Position numbers and translations under genes: made by a program
NCBI GenBank assembly: GCA_900112995.1
Contig: FONU01000006.1
Location: 88,947 to 152,946 of the forward strand
Source of the DNA: [Lactobacillus] rogosae
Lineage (GTDB): Bacteria > Bacillota > Clostridia > Lachnospirales > Lachnospiraceae
DNA length: 64,000 nucleotides
Direction of reading: 5' to 3'
Notes under the pieces: model-generated
The model's database searches: none
The model's input: only the letters and a program-made list of their open reading frames with translations
What the model was told of the DNA's origin: nothing
Shown here: piece by piece, positions 29,043-37,745 of the stretch
Numbering within the stretch: position 1 is the first letter of the stretch
Layout: every line of letters begins with the position of its first letter

Positions 29043-29780
29043 TTAACAGCTTCTCACCATTTCTCTTTTTAATCTCTTTATAATCTTCTTTTCAAGTCTT
29101 GATATATATGACTGCGATATTCCAAGCATATCAGCGACCTCTTTTTGTGTCTTTTCCTCTCCATCTTTATCACTAAGACCATATCTTAAATCGACTATAA
29201 TTCTCTCCCTCTCAGACAAATTGCCAATCGCCCTCTTTAATGCTTTCATCTCAACCTCATTTTCAAGGTCTTTATAACACACATCATCTTCAGTTCCAAG
29301 AATATCAGATAACAAAAGTTCATTGCCATCCCAGTCAACATTGAGTGGTTCATCAATTGACACCTCTGCTTTTACCTTGCTATTTCTTCTAAGATACATA
29401 AGAATTTCATTCTCTATACATCTTGAAGCATAAGTTGCAAGCTTTATATTCTTATCCCTGTCATATGAATTAATTGCCTTTATAAGACCTATTGTGCCAA
29501 TTGATATAAGGTCCTCTACTCCAACACCTGTATTATCAAATTTCTTGGCTATGTATACAACAAGTCTTAAGTTATGTTCTATAAGCATTTTCTTAGCATA
29601 ATCGTCATTATCAGTCTTTAACATTGCCAGCACATTTTTCTCCTCCTCAATATCAAGCGGTGCTGGCAGCACCTCTGTACCTCCTATATAATGAACTTCT
29701 CTTGTCCCCATCATATAAAAATTCTTAATAGAAGGTACCACCTTAAGCTGAAAACGATCTGCAACTGCCACTTTAATCAC
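29043..29780 (-). CDS. sigE: Sporulation sigma factor SigE (pro-sigma-E)
   Basis: The early mother-cell sigma factor. The 245 residues contain [45 protein letters not shown] (region 2), [18 protein letters not shown] and a region 4 helix-turn-helix ([28 protein letters not shown]), very close to SigE. About 30 residues precede YIGG and form the pro-sequence cut by SpoIIGA. The start is a GTG at 29780, chosen because GAGGAG lies eight bases upstream; a longer in-frame ATG at 29897 would run through hairpins. It follows spoIIGA, its protease, as in Bacillus and Clostridium. sigG does not follow. Confidence 0.94.
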   Translation of the reverse strand: MIKVAVADRFQLKVVPSIKNFYMMGTREVHYIGGTEVLPAPLDIEEEKNVLAMLKTDNDDYAKKMLIEHNLRLVVYIAKKFDNTGVGVEDLISIGTIGLIKAINSYDRDKNIKLATYASRCIENEILMYLRRNSKVKAEVSIDEPLNVDWDGNELLLSDILGTEDDVCYKDLENEVEMKALKRAIGNLSERERIIVDLRYGLSDKDGEEKTQKEVADMLGISQSYISRLEKKIIKRLKREMVRSC

Positions 29781-29800
29781 TATCTTACTCCTCTTTTCTA

Positions 29801-29840
29801 CGGTGCTTTCTTTTGTCTTTACAGGAATACGAAAGCACCG
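29801..29840 (-). other. Hairpin just upstream of the sigE ribosome site
   Basis: A perfect 10-bp inverted repeat CGGTGCTTTC/GAAAGCACCG (29801-29810 with 29831-29840) ends about ten bases before the sigE GAGGAG. No T-run follows, so it is not a terminator; it could affect sigE translation or mRNA stability. Confidence 0.6.
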
Positions 29841-29856
29841 CCGACATACCCTGTTT

Positions 29857-29937
29857 ATTATTGCATCATATGTCCCGTGACGCTTTTGGGGGTGCATATG
29901 ATGAGCATCTTTGTGCTCATTATTGCATCATATGTCC
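29857..29937. repeat. 19-bp direct repeat with an inverted middle copy at the spoIIGA end
   Basis: The 19 bases at 29857-29875 recur exactly at 29919-29937, where they include the last spoIIGA codons and its stop. Between them, 29895-29903 is the inverted 9-bp core (CATATGATG on plus). The middle copy can pair with either flank, giving two exclusive hairpins. Confidence 0.8.
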
Positions 29938-30789
29938 ATTAATAAGTGCCTGATATTCCCCTGCCTGTGATACGCATACCTCTGACAATCCTATAAGCAC
30001 ATTTTTATAAGCTTTCGTCTTAACATCATTGGATATGTATATGTAATCTGCTGTAATTACCTCTATCATTCCTGTGTCCATACCTACACTCCTGTATGGA
30101 ATAAGATGATATCTTATTCTGCTGTAATCATTTATCTTAGAAAGAACCTTGTCAAAACATTTCTTATCCATAACATTTACTGGTTTATTACAATAATAAT
30201 CACTAAGCTGGTTTCCAGTGTCTATCATTCCCTTTAATGTAATACGTTCGTCCCCAATAACCACTGTTACTACATATATCTGCATTTTTCTATTGAGCTT
30301 CTCTTTGCTTCGTACCAGTATGATGAGCATAAGATACGCCACGACTGCATATATAACCAACTGCCTGTTGTTTATCATTATATTCTTTATTACAAAGCCA
30401 ACATATGTATAGTACACGAGTAAATGTATCGCACCGCCAAGAAATACTGCTATGCCAATCATTACCGCTACGCCTTTTAACAAGTCCTTTATATAACTCC
30501 TTATAGCAAACCAATTAATCTTTCCTGAACTTCCCTTGATAATATTTAATGGACTATTAATTATCATAAGCATTAATCCAGTGATGATTAAATATGTGCA
30601 CCAATTAACGAAAAGCCTATATTCATCCGGAATACATATTGCAATGACTGACCATATTGCCCCCAAAGTGGAAGAAAGCAGCAGACGGGGCAGTGATGTA
30701 TGATAATGCATTATTTTGTTTACCATAACCATAACAATCAAATCCATACAATAATTAATTCCAAATAATACATCAATGTATATTACAAT
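29920..30789 (-). CDS. spoIIGA: Pro-sigma-E processing peptidase SpoIIGA
   Basis: A membrane aspartic protease that activates pro-sigma-E at the septum. The N-terminal half has about five membrane segments; the protease half has the catalytic motif [11 protein letters not shown]. The usual N-terminus (YIDVLFLINFLMD in Bacillus) is found here as [13 protein letters not shown], which lies upstream of the first in-frame ATG (30747). Extending the frame back to the preceding stop leaves an ATT at 30789 as the only start with a ribosome site, GGAGG nine bases upstream. I therefore place the start at this AUU, giving 289 residues. It is followed by sigE. Confidence 0.85.
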   Translation of the reverse strand: MVIYIDVLFGINYCMDLIVMVMVNKIMHYHTSLPRLLLSSTLGAIWSVIAICIPDEYRLFVNWCTYLIITGLMLMIINSPLNIIKGSSGKINWFAIRSYIKDLLKGVAVMIGIAVFLGGAIHLLVYYTYVGFVIKNIMINNRQLVIYAVVAYLMLIILVRSKEKLNRKMQIYVVTVVIGDERITLKGMIDTGNQLSDYYCNKPVNVMDKKCFDKVLSKINDYSRIRYHLIPYRSVGMDTGMIEVITADYIYISNDVKTKAYKNVLIGLSEVCVSQAGEYQALINGHMMQ

Positions 30790-30866
30790 TCACTCTCACC
30801 TCCATTGCACAATCAGGTATACCCTGCATAATAGTTTACAGAAAATGCTTTCCTGCAACGAAAATA

Positions 30867-30899
30867 AGTATACATAACTTAATATGCAAAATTTGTCAA
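30867..30899 (-). promoter_or_regulatory. Probable spoIIG promoter with long spacer
   Basis: TTGACA (30894-30899) and TATACT (30867-30872) are 21 bp apart on the minus strand. B. subtilis spoIIG has the same architecture with 22 bp and needs Spo0A. The -35 lies in TTTGACA, one base from a Spo0A box in reverse. Leader about 70 nt. Confidence 0.6.
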
Positions 30900-30944
30900 A
30901 AGCACAGAGTCACATTAATTTTCTAATATAATTCGCTATGAAAT

Positions 30945-30969
30945 AAAAAAGAATGTGTGAAACACATTC
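30945..30969 (-). terminator. Terminator-like hairpin upstream of the spoIIG promoter
   Basis: GAATGTG/CACATTC (30951-30957 with 30963-30969), 5-nt loop, followed by six T on the minus strand. Its 5' arm is the start of repeat copy B. Confidence 0.65.
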
Positions 30970-31086
30970 TCGCACCGAGCACGGTCGCTTGCGACAAAAT
31001 ACATCTTCGTGCGAGTGTGCATCATCGGCATATAGTGCCTTTTATGTAATAGGGGATTCTATTGGAATTTCCTATTACATAAAAAA
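30963..31086. repeat. Dispersed structured intergenic element, copy B
   Basis: Same length and no gaps relative to 6663-6786. This copy shows the structure best: outer CTCGCAC/GTGCGAG stem, inner CCG-4-CGG and GTCG-4-CGAC hairpins, a GGCA/TGCC hairpin, and a long stem with 14 perfect pairs (TTTTATGTAATAGG and its complement) that ends in the A-run of the ftsZ terminator. It lies between the ftsZ terminator and the spoIIG promoter, as copy A lies between a terminator and a promoter. No reading frame crosses it. Confidence 0.75.
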
Positions 31087-31106
31087 GGAACGCCGAAGCG
31101 TTCCTT
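31080..31106 (-). terminator. Terminator of ftsZ
   Basis: AAGGAACGC-TTCG-GCGTTCC plus T-run on the minus strand (31085-31106), with the very stable UUCG loop. Confidence 0.92.
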
Positions 31107-31191
31107 AATATCAATATTTCATTAACAATAATATAAGCCCAATAAGTATATGAACCGACAACCTATCTGTCAGATTAAATGATTATATTAA

Positions 31192-32394
31192 TTACTTTCT
31201 GTTCTTCTGAAGGAAAGTAGGTATTGTAATACCATTAGACTTCACATTGCTTGTAACAGGGGCTGGCTGCTTAAGTCCTGGAAGTGGTGTCTGAGACTGT
31301 GCACCTGTCATACCGCCTGCTGGCTGAACTGGTGTCTGTGGAGCCTGATATGTATATGCTGGCTTTACTGCTGGTTTAACAGTCTGTCCAACTCCCTGTG
31401 TTGCCTGTGCCTTAGGTGAGAACTTCGCCATTGCAGTATTGACATTCACATCTTCAATACCTGTAGCAATTACAGTTATTGTTACGCTGTCTGTAGCTGT
31501 CTCATCATATATAGCACCAAAGATGATATTGGCATTATCACCTGCAAGTTCCTGAACATAGCTTGCAGCCTCATCTGCTTCAACAAGGCTCATATCACCA
31601 GATACGTTGATAATAACGTGTGTAGCACCCTCGATTGTTGTCTCAAGAAGTGGGCTTGTAACAGCCTGCTTAACAGCTTCAATAGCCTTATCATCACCTG
31701 TAGCATTACCGATACCGATATGTGCGATACCCTTGTCTGACATAACTGTCTTAACATCTGCAAAGTCAAGGTTGATAAGACCTGGTACATTAATAAGGTC
31801 TGTAATACCCTGTACTGCCTGCTGTAATACCTCATCAGCCTTCTTTAAGGCATCTGGCATAGTTGTTCTTCTGTCTACTATCTGAAGAAGCTTGTCATTA
31901 GGAATTACAATAAGTGTATCCACGTTCTCCTTAAGCTTCTCAATACCCGATTCTGCATTAGTCATTCTTGTTCTTGCCTCAAATCTGAAAGGCTTAGTAA
32001 CAACACCAACTGTAAGGATACCCATCTGTTTAGAAATCTTAGCAACAACCGGAGCTGCACCTGTACCAGTTCCGCCGCCCATTCCGCAAGTAACGAATAC
32101 CATATCCGCACCTTTGATAGCTTCTGTTAATTCTTCAACATTCTCTTCTGCTGCCTTCTCACCAATCTCAGGCTGGGCTCCTGCACCAAGTCCCTTAGTA
32201 AGCTTCTCACCTATCTGAATAGCTGTTGGAGCTTTACAGAACTGTAATGCCTGGCTATCTGTATTAATACCAATAAATTCTACCCCGCTTATATTCTCAT
32301 CTATCATTCTATTAACAGCATTATTACCTGCTCCACCTACGCCGATGACTATAATTCTTGCTGATGAATCTGATTCGTTAATTATTTCTACCAA
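31192..32394 (-). CDS. ftsZ: Cell division GTPase FtsZ
   Basis: Polymerises into the division ring. The 400 residues contain [17 protein letters not shown], the tubulin signature [13 protein letters not shown], and [11 protein letters not shown]; a proline/glutamine-rich linker follows from about 320, and the C-terminal peptide [10 protein letters not shown] is the docking site for FtsA/SepF-type partners. The start is a TTG at 32394, eight bases after AAAGGAGG. It has its own promoter (32437-32465) after divIB and a strong terminator. ftsA is not adjacent. Confidence 0.97.
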   Translation of the reverse strand: MVEIINESDSSARIIVIGVGGAGNNAVNRMIDENISGVEFIGINTDSQALQFCKAPTAIQIGEKLTKGLGAGAQPEIGEKAAEENVEELTEAIKGADMVFVTCGMGGGTGTGAAPVVAKISKQMGILTVGVVTKPFRFEARTRMTNAESGIEKLKENVDTLIVIPNDKLLQIVDRRTTMPDALKKADEVLQQAVQGITDLINVPGLINLDFADVKTVMSDKGIAHIGIGNATGDDKAIEAVKQAVTSPLLETTIEGATHVIINVSGDMSLVEADEAASYVQELAGDNANIIFGAIYDETATDSVTITVIATGIEDVNVNTAMAKFSPKAQATQGVGQTVKPAVKPAYTYQAPQTPVQPAGGMTGAQSQTPLPGLKQPAPVTSNVKSNGITIPTFLQKNRK

Positions 32395-32436
32395 GGTTGT
32401 TGCCTCCTTTAATCAATCCTTATACATTTATCTATA

Positions 32437-32465
32437 ATGATATAATTTTTCACAATAAATATCAA
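32437..32465 (-). promoter_or_regulatory. Promoter of ftsZ
   Basis: TTGATA (32460-32465), 17 bp, TATCAT (32437-32442) on the minus strand, with a leader of about 35 nt. Confidence 0.6.
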
Positions 32466-32546
32466 CTGATTTTTTCATTTTATTTCACTAAAAATTGAAC
32501 TTTAAAGCGTACAATTCTGAATATTTACACATCATTTTAGTGTGTT

Positions 32547-33269
32547 TTAATTATATTCATCTTTTTTGAATATTATAGATGAACTGTCTTTTGTATAATC
32601 CTGCATATACAAAGAACCTTTAAGCCCTGCAAATTTGGTTTCCATCTGTTTTAACTCAAAAAGCTTGTCCGTATAATCATCACTCTTTCCAAGGTATACC
32701 TTAACCTCGTCTATATACAATATTACATTGTCCGATGAGTCAAAATATACTTTTGAAACATCAAGATTATACTTATCAAAGCTCTGTGTCAGATCAAGTA
32801 TGTGCCTGAATACTTCATCATCTCCGACTTCAAGCTTGGAATCAAGCACTATTGAATTAAACTTAAGACCTATTATCTCAGGAACTTTTTCAAAAGTTTC
32901 TGTTGAACTTTCAACAACAATACCATCTTTGTCAAAATACATATTACAGCCCATATAACGTATATAACCAATAACTGCCTTTTCATAGACTGTTATGTAC
33001 ATACCTCTTGGCCACTGTATTTCAACATCATATTTCTGAATGAAAGGTATTGTCTTTTTCTTATTGCCAAACAGTGTATACAATACAGTGTTTGGTGTAT
33101 CATTTCCAAATATTCTGCTTGTCATTTCTTCATTAGAATAATGGGAATTACCCACATATGTTATCTTATCAGTTCTAAATCCAAAATAGACAGCCGCACA
33201 CGCAGCTATCAGGGCTGCCACAATAATAGATATTATGAACAGCCTTTTTTTCTTTCTCGCCTTTGCCAT
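32547..33269 (-). CDS. divIB: Cell division protein DivIB/FtsQ
   Basis: A bitopic septal protein. The 240 residues have a basic cytoplasmic start (AKARKKKR), one membrane segment at about 9-30, a POTRA-like region beginning DKITYVGNSHYSNEEM, and the beta domain with WPRGMYITVYEKAVIGYIRYMG, typical of FtsQ/DivIB. The start at 33269 comes three bases after the ftsW stop region. It is the last gene of the division cluster before ftsZ. Confidence 0.88.
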   Translation of the reverse strand: MAKARKKKRLFIISIIVAALIAACAAVYFGFRTDKITYVGNSHYSNEEMTSRIFGNDTPNTVLYTLFGNKKKTIPFIQKYDVEIQWPRGMYITVYEKAVIGYIRYMGCNMYFDKDGIVVESSTETFEKVPEIIGLKFNSIVLDSKLEVGDDEVFRHILDLTQSFDKYNLDVSKVYFDSSDNVILYIDEVKVYLGKSDDYTDKLFELKQMETKFAGLKGSLYMQDYTKDSSSIIFKKDEYN

Positions 33270-33271
33270 AA

Positions 33272-34429
33272 CTATCTCTCTAACCTAATCTGACTACTTA
33301 TATTAAACACAATTCCTAACTCTGCCAGCAGGAACAGACTCGCCGTGCCTCCATAGCTTATAAATGGAAGTGTTACGCCTGTATTAGGAAATACATTGGT
33401 TACAACGGCAATATTAACTATTACCTGAATTGCTATATGGGCGAATATTCCAACTGCAAGAAGTGAACCGAACAAATCTGGTGAGTTCTGTGATATATAT
33501 ATAATTCTCCAGAGCATTATTATAAAAAGCATAATAACGCACGCCGCACCAAACAGTCCTAACTCCTCACATATTATTGAAAATATCATATCATTCTGTG
33601 ACTCTGGTATGAAGCCTAACTTCTGCATACTCTTTCCAAGACCCTTACCAAAAAGTCCGCCAGAACCTATGGCATAAAGCCCCTGCATAGTCTGATAGCC
33701 TTTTCCGTCTATGTACTTTTCAGGGTCTACCCATACTAAAAGTCTTGTAAAACGGAACTTCTTAAACTGGACTCCATTTTCAACAGCCTGCTTAAGCCAC
33801 TGCCTGCCCGCTATATAGCCTGCCATAATAAGTCCGATAATTCCGCCGTGAACCCAGTAATTAGGATATACAACAAATGTCATAACAAACACAATTCCAC
33901 ATACTATGATTGCACTACTTAAGTTAGATGTAATTCCAAAAAGCATAGCCGCCGGAATTACTGCACAGCCCAAAAATATTTTCGCTATCTGTGACAGTTT
34001 TTTTATCTTTGTTCCTGACGCACACATCTTAGCCGCCGCCATAATAATAACACTTATCTTAACAAGCTCTGCTGGCTGAAAGCTTATCGGACCAATATAT
34101 ATCCATCTTTTAGCACCGTGGCTTTCACGTCCAAATGGAATAACTGCTAACACCATTAAAAGTGATATAACAAATATCCACGGAGCGGCCTTTTTTAAAA
34201 TATGGTAATCTACAAATCTTGCTATAAAAAACATACACGCAAAACCTAACAGGTCAAATATAAGCTGTCTTTTAAAATAGTATTCCGGATTGCCATAATT
34301 AATCTGCGCTGTGTAAGAACTTGTACTGTATATCATTGTAAGTCCGAAACCTACAATGAATATAAGCACAAACAAAAGACTGTAATCAAAATAGAATCCA
34401 TTCTTTCTTTTTCTTCTTTTCTTTGCCAT
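33272..34429 (-). CDS. ftsW: Peptidoglycan glycosyltransferase FtsW/SpoVE
   Basis: A SEDS-family polymerase for septal (or spore) peptidoglycan that works with a class B PBP. The 385 residues have about ten membrane segments and the SEDS signatures GAKRWIYIGPISFQPAELVK, QNDMIFSIICEELG and TGVTLPFISYGGTASLFL. The start lies two bases after the murD stop and has only a weak ribosome site, consistent with coupled translation. FtsW and SpoVE cannot be told apart from sequence alone; being the only SEDS gene in this cluster, FtsW is preferred. Confidence 0.93.
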   Translation of the reverse strand: MAKKRRKRKNGFYFDYSLLFVLIFIVGFGLTMIYSTSSYTAQINYGNPEYYFKRQLIFDLLGFACMFFIARFVDYHILKKAAPWIFVISLLMVLAVIPFGRESHGAKRWIYIGPISFQPAELVKISVIIMAAAKMCASGTKIKKLSQIAKIFLGCAVIPAAMLFGITSNLSSAIIVCGIVFVMTFVVYPNYWVHGGIIGLIMAGYIAGRQWLKQAVENGVQFKKFRFTRLLVWVDPEKYIDGKGYQTMQGLYAIGSGGLFGKGLGKSMQKLGFIPESQNDMIFSIICEELGLFGAACVIMLFIIMLWRIIYISQNSPDLFGSLLAVGIFAHIAIQVIVNIAVVTNVFPNTGVTLPFISYGGTASLFLLAELGIVFNISSQIRLER

Positions 34430-34431
34430 AA

Positions 34432-35784
34432 TTAAAGCTCATTGACATATTGCTTGAACATGTCACCTCTCTGTTCATAATTATCAAACATTCCCCAGCT
34501 TGCACACGCTGGTGATAATAATACTGCATCACCTTTGTCTGCGCTGGCTGCACATATATCTACTACCTCTTTTAAATCATTAGCAAATACATAGTCCTTA
34601 AATCCGTATTTATCACAGGTCTGGGCTATTTTATTAGCAGTCTGGCCTATAAGAACAAGCTTCTTTACCTTGCCCTTGAAGGCTTTTACATACATATCAA
34701 ATTCAGAGCCTTTATCATAACCACCACCTATTAATATAGTTGGTCTTACCATAGCCTCAATTGCTTTTACAGAAGCTTCCGGATTAGTTCCCTTGGAATC
34801 GTTGTAATACCATACATCATTCTTGGTAGCTACATATTCTATTCTGTGTTCTACAGCCTTGAACTTCTTTACCTGCTGTACAATTATGTCATCAGGTATG
34901 CCTGCTGCCTTAGTCATTGCTATAGCAGCACATACATTTTCATAGTTATGTGTTCCAAGAAGGTTCATATCGTGTACATTAAGCATAAGCTCATCTGTGG
35001 TGCCATCTGTATATCTTATATCATCTCCCTGAACATATGCACCAATCTCAGGCTTTCTCTTGCTTGAGAACCATACAACCTTAGCTGGACACTCACTTCC
35101 AAATCTGTATAATTCTTCGTCCTCCATATTAAGGACACACACATCATCCTTTGTCTGGTTCATAGAAATGTTTTCTTTAGTCTTGGAATAACATTCCATT
35201 GTATGATGTCTGTTAAGGTGGTCTGGTGTAATGTTAAGTATCGCACTTACAACCGGATGGAACTTGTGTATTGTTTCTAACTGGAAGCTGCTTATCTCTG
35301 CTACTGTATAAGAGTCATTACTTGTATTAAGCACTTCTCCCGTATATGAATTACCTATATTTCCAACAACAAATGTCTTCTCATTATAGGCTTTCACTAT
35401 CTGTCCTACCAAAGCTGTAGTTGTTGTCTTGCCATTAGTACCTGTTATGGCAATTATTCTGCCTTTATCATAATTATATGCAAGTTCTATCTCGCCCCAT
35501 ACTGGAACTTCTGCTTTCTTAAACTGTTCAACAATAGGACTGTCAACCGGAACGCCCGGACTTATTACAAGAAGGTCGACCTGATTAGTTATATCCTCTG
35601 GCAGCTTTCCAATAATAATCTCTGCTTTATTGCCTTTAAGTTTCTTTGATATATCTTCCCTTGAAAGCTTTTCGTTACCGTCATATATAATACAGTCTGC
35701 ACCAGCTTTGTTAAGAAGGTCTATAGCACCGATTCCACTTATTCCAGTACCAACTACCATTACCTTTTTATTATTTAATTCCAT
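34432..35784 (-). CDS. murD: UDP-N-acetylmuramoyl-L-alanine:D-glutamate ligase
   Basis: Adds D-glutamate to the peptidoglycan stem. The 450 residues contain VVGTGISGIGA at the start, the ATP motif AITGTNGKTTTTALVG near residue 110, the Mur-ligase ILNITPDHLNRH, and the C-terminal GGYDKGSEFD. The length is normal. ATG at 35784 follows TGGAGG. Unlike in most Firmicutes, mraY does not precede it; a class B PBP gene does. Its own promoter lies at 35836-35864. Confidence 0.97.
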   Translation of the reverse strand: MELNNKKVMVVGTGISGIGAIDLLNKAGADCIIYDGNEKLSREDISKKLKGNKAEIIIGKLPEDITNQVDLLVISPGVPVDSPIVEQFKKAEVPVWGEIELAYNYDKGRIIAITGTNGKTTTTALVGQIVKAYNEKTFVVGNIGNSYTGEVLNTSNDSYTVAEISSFQLETIHKFHPVVSAILNITPDHLNRHHTMECYSKTKENISMNQTKDDVCVLNMEDEELYRFGSECPAKVVWFSSKRKPEIGAYVQGDDIRYTDGTTDELMLNVHDMNLLGTHNYENVCAAIAMTKAAGIPDDIIVQQVKKFKAVEHRIEYVATKNDVWYYNDSKGTNPEASVKAIEAMVRPTILIGGGYDKGSEFDMYVKAFKGKVKKLVLIGQTANKIAQTCDKYGFKDYVFANDLKEVVDICAASADKGDAVLLSPACASWGMFDNYEQRGDMFKQYVNEL

Positions 35785-35835
35785 AATGTTCCTCCATTAC
35801 CACGCATATAATACGTTTTTTAAACAACTGTCTTT

Positions 35836-35864
35836 ATTTTACTCTACACCTATCCATCTGTAAA
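35836..35864 (-). promoter_or_regulatory. Promoter of murD-ftsW-divIB
   Basis: TTTACA (35859-35864), 17 bp, TAAAAT (35836-35841) on the minus strand, about 45 nt before murD. Confidence 0.65.
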
Positions 35865-35904
35865 GCGGATAAACACTGTTTTAACGCTTTATTAACGCAT
35901 TTTC

Positions 35905-37662
35905 TTACTTGTTATTAAGGTACGGAAGTATATTTTCATATAACTCTCTTATGACCGGTGCTGCAATTGTACCGCCATAATATACCCCTTCTGGCTCATC
36001 AATAAGACACATAGCAATAACCTGTGGATTTTCCACACTTGAAAATCCTATAAATGAAGCGATATACTTTCCAGAGCCTCTCGGAAGCTTCTGTGATGTT
36101 GCTGTCTTTCCACCTATTGAAAAGCCCTCTATATATGCATTCTTTCCACCGCCTTCCTCAACTACCTGCCTTAATATGTCCCTCATAGTATCACTTGTTG
36201 ATTTGTCAATTGTGCTCTCAGTTGTAGAATAATAGAACTCATTATAAGTCTGCCCCGAACCATCACTTGTCTTAACTGCAAAATGAGGTGTAACAAGGTT
36301 ACCACCATTGACAATTGCTGCCGCCGCACGAAGCATCTGGATAGGTGTTATCTGAAATGACTGTCCGAATGACATTGTTGCAAGCTCTACTTCACCAACG
36401 TTTTCTTTATTGTGGATAATCGTTGAAGCCTCACCAGCAATATCTATTCCAGTCTTAGACAAAAGTCCAAGCTTGCCGCAGTAATTATAGAAATTATCAA
36501 CACCTACCCTTCTTCCCCATTCAATAAATGCAGGGTTGCAGGAATTCATAACTGTATGTGTAAAATCCTGTGTTCCATGGCCCGTTGTCTTATGACACCT
36601 TATGCGCCTGTCACCAACAAGCGTTGAACCTGAACAGGTATAGGAGTCACTTAAACTTACAACTTTGGTTTCAAGTGCTGCTGTTGCAGTTACCATTTTA
36701 AACACTGAACCTGGCTCATAAGTATCATTAATGCAGAAATTTCTCCACATATTATTAAGAAGATCCATTTTATTGCCTGAACTGCCGTCATCTTCCACCT
36801 CGTAATTAAGTACATACGGCTCATTAAGATTATATTCAGGCACGTTGACCATTGCATACAACTCTCCATTATTAGGATTCATAACTATTATTGACACCCG
36901 CTTAGCATTTTTCTTTGCAAGCGTTGTATATGCTAACTGCTGGGCATATGACTGTATATTCATATCTATGCTTATATATAAATCCTGACCTCTCTGCGGC
37001 TCTAACCTTCCCTCTTTTGCATTTTTTATCTCTGTACCCCATGCATCGGTAAGTGTAAGTATCCTGCCATTATTGCCAGCAAGATATACATCATACTTAG
37101 CCTCAAGTCCGACTATTCCCTGATTATCACTTCCTGTAAAGCCAAGCACCTTGGAAGCAAGCGTATCATAAGGATAATATCTTTTATAATCCTCATCTAC
37201 CTTAACTCCGTTTAAGCCAGCTTTCCTTATTATATCTCCTGTATCTTTATCAACATTGGTCTTTATAGTTTCAATTGACGATACCTTTTCAACCTTTTTT
37301 CTTACAGCTGCTTCGTCCATATCAAGATTGTCACAAAGCATTTTAATAACTTCTTCCGGCTTATCTATCTGGCTGTGAATAACGGATATTGTACACACAG
37401 TCGTATTGTCAGCAAGGACAACTCCATTAGTATCAAGAATTCTTCCGCGCATAGCCTTTATGGCTCTCTCTCTCTCGTGAAGCTCTGTTGCACGCACGCT
37501 GTAATATTCAGCCCTGACGGTCATTATATATCCAACTCTTACTGTGAGCAGTGACATTATAAGCACAAGGCTTACTATAACCACCAGAAGCTTCTTTCTA
37601 TGTCTTGTTCTTACAAAATAACCATATCTCTCATCTTCATTAAGCTTAATTCTTTCTGTCAC
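35905..37662 (-). CDS. Class B penicillin-binding protein, SpoVD-like, with a KTA box
   Basis: A transpeptidase of septal or spore wall synthesis. The 585 residues have one membrane anchor (about 24-45), the dimerisation domain starting RGRILDTNGVVLADN, and a transpeptidase domain with the active serine in EPGSVFKM and the second motif SCNPAF. The third motif reads GGKTATSQK: KTA where KTG is usual. The start is a GTG at 37662; its only ribosome site (CGGGG) lies in the 3' arm of a strong hairpin (37669-37720). It follows another class B PBP. Which of the two serves vegetative division is open. Confidence 0.9.
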   Translation of the reverse strand: MTERIKLNEDERYGYFVRTRHRKKLLVVIVSLVLIMSLLTVRVGYIMTVRAEYYSVRATELHERERAIKAMRGRILDTNGVVLADNTTVCTISVIHSQIDKPEEVIKMLCDNLDMDEAAVRKKVEKVSSIETIKTNVDKDTGDIIRKAGLNGVKVDEDYKRYYPYDTLASKVLGFTGSDNQGIVGLEAKYDVYLAGNNGRILTLTDAWGTEIKNAKEGRLEPQRGQDLYISIDMNIQSYAQQLAYTTLAKKNAKRVSIIVMNPNNGELYAMVNVPEYNLNEPYVLNYEVEDDGSSGNKMDLLNNMWRNFCINDTYEPGSVFKMVTATAALETKVVSLSDSYTCSGSTLVGDRRIRCHKTTGHGTQDFTHTVMNSCNPAFIEWGRRVGVDNFYNYCGKLGLLSKTGIDIAGEASTIIHNKENVGEVELATMSFGQSFQITPIQMLRAAAAIVNGGNLVTPHFAVKTSDGSGQTYNEFYYSTTESTIDKSTSDTMRDILRQVVEEGGGKNAYIEGFSIGGKTATSQKLPRGSGKYIASFIGFSSVENPQVIAMCLIDEPEGVYYGGTIAAPVIRELYENILPYLNNK

Positions 37663-37668
37663 TAATAC

Positions 37669-37720
37669 AATAACCCCGAATAAACTTACTTATTATTATG
37701 AAAGTTTATTCAGGGTTATT
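37669..37720 (-). other. Strong hairpin over the ribosome site of the SpoVD-like gene
   Basis: Arms 37669-37687 and 37702-37720 pair over 19 bp with one mismatch, loop 14 nt. On the minus strand the 3' arm carries CGGGG and ends seven bases before the GTG start. No T-run follows, so translational control or an RNase site is more likely than termination. Confidence 0.7.
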
Positions 37721-37745
37721 CTTATACTTATTATTACTTAACAGC

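Noticed and set aside
29781..29897. Longer N-terminus for SigE
   Set aside because: It would translate through the leader hairpins and the duplicated repeat, and does not resemble SigE pro-sequences.
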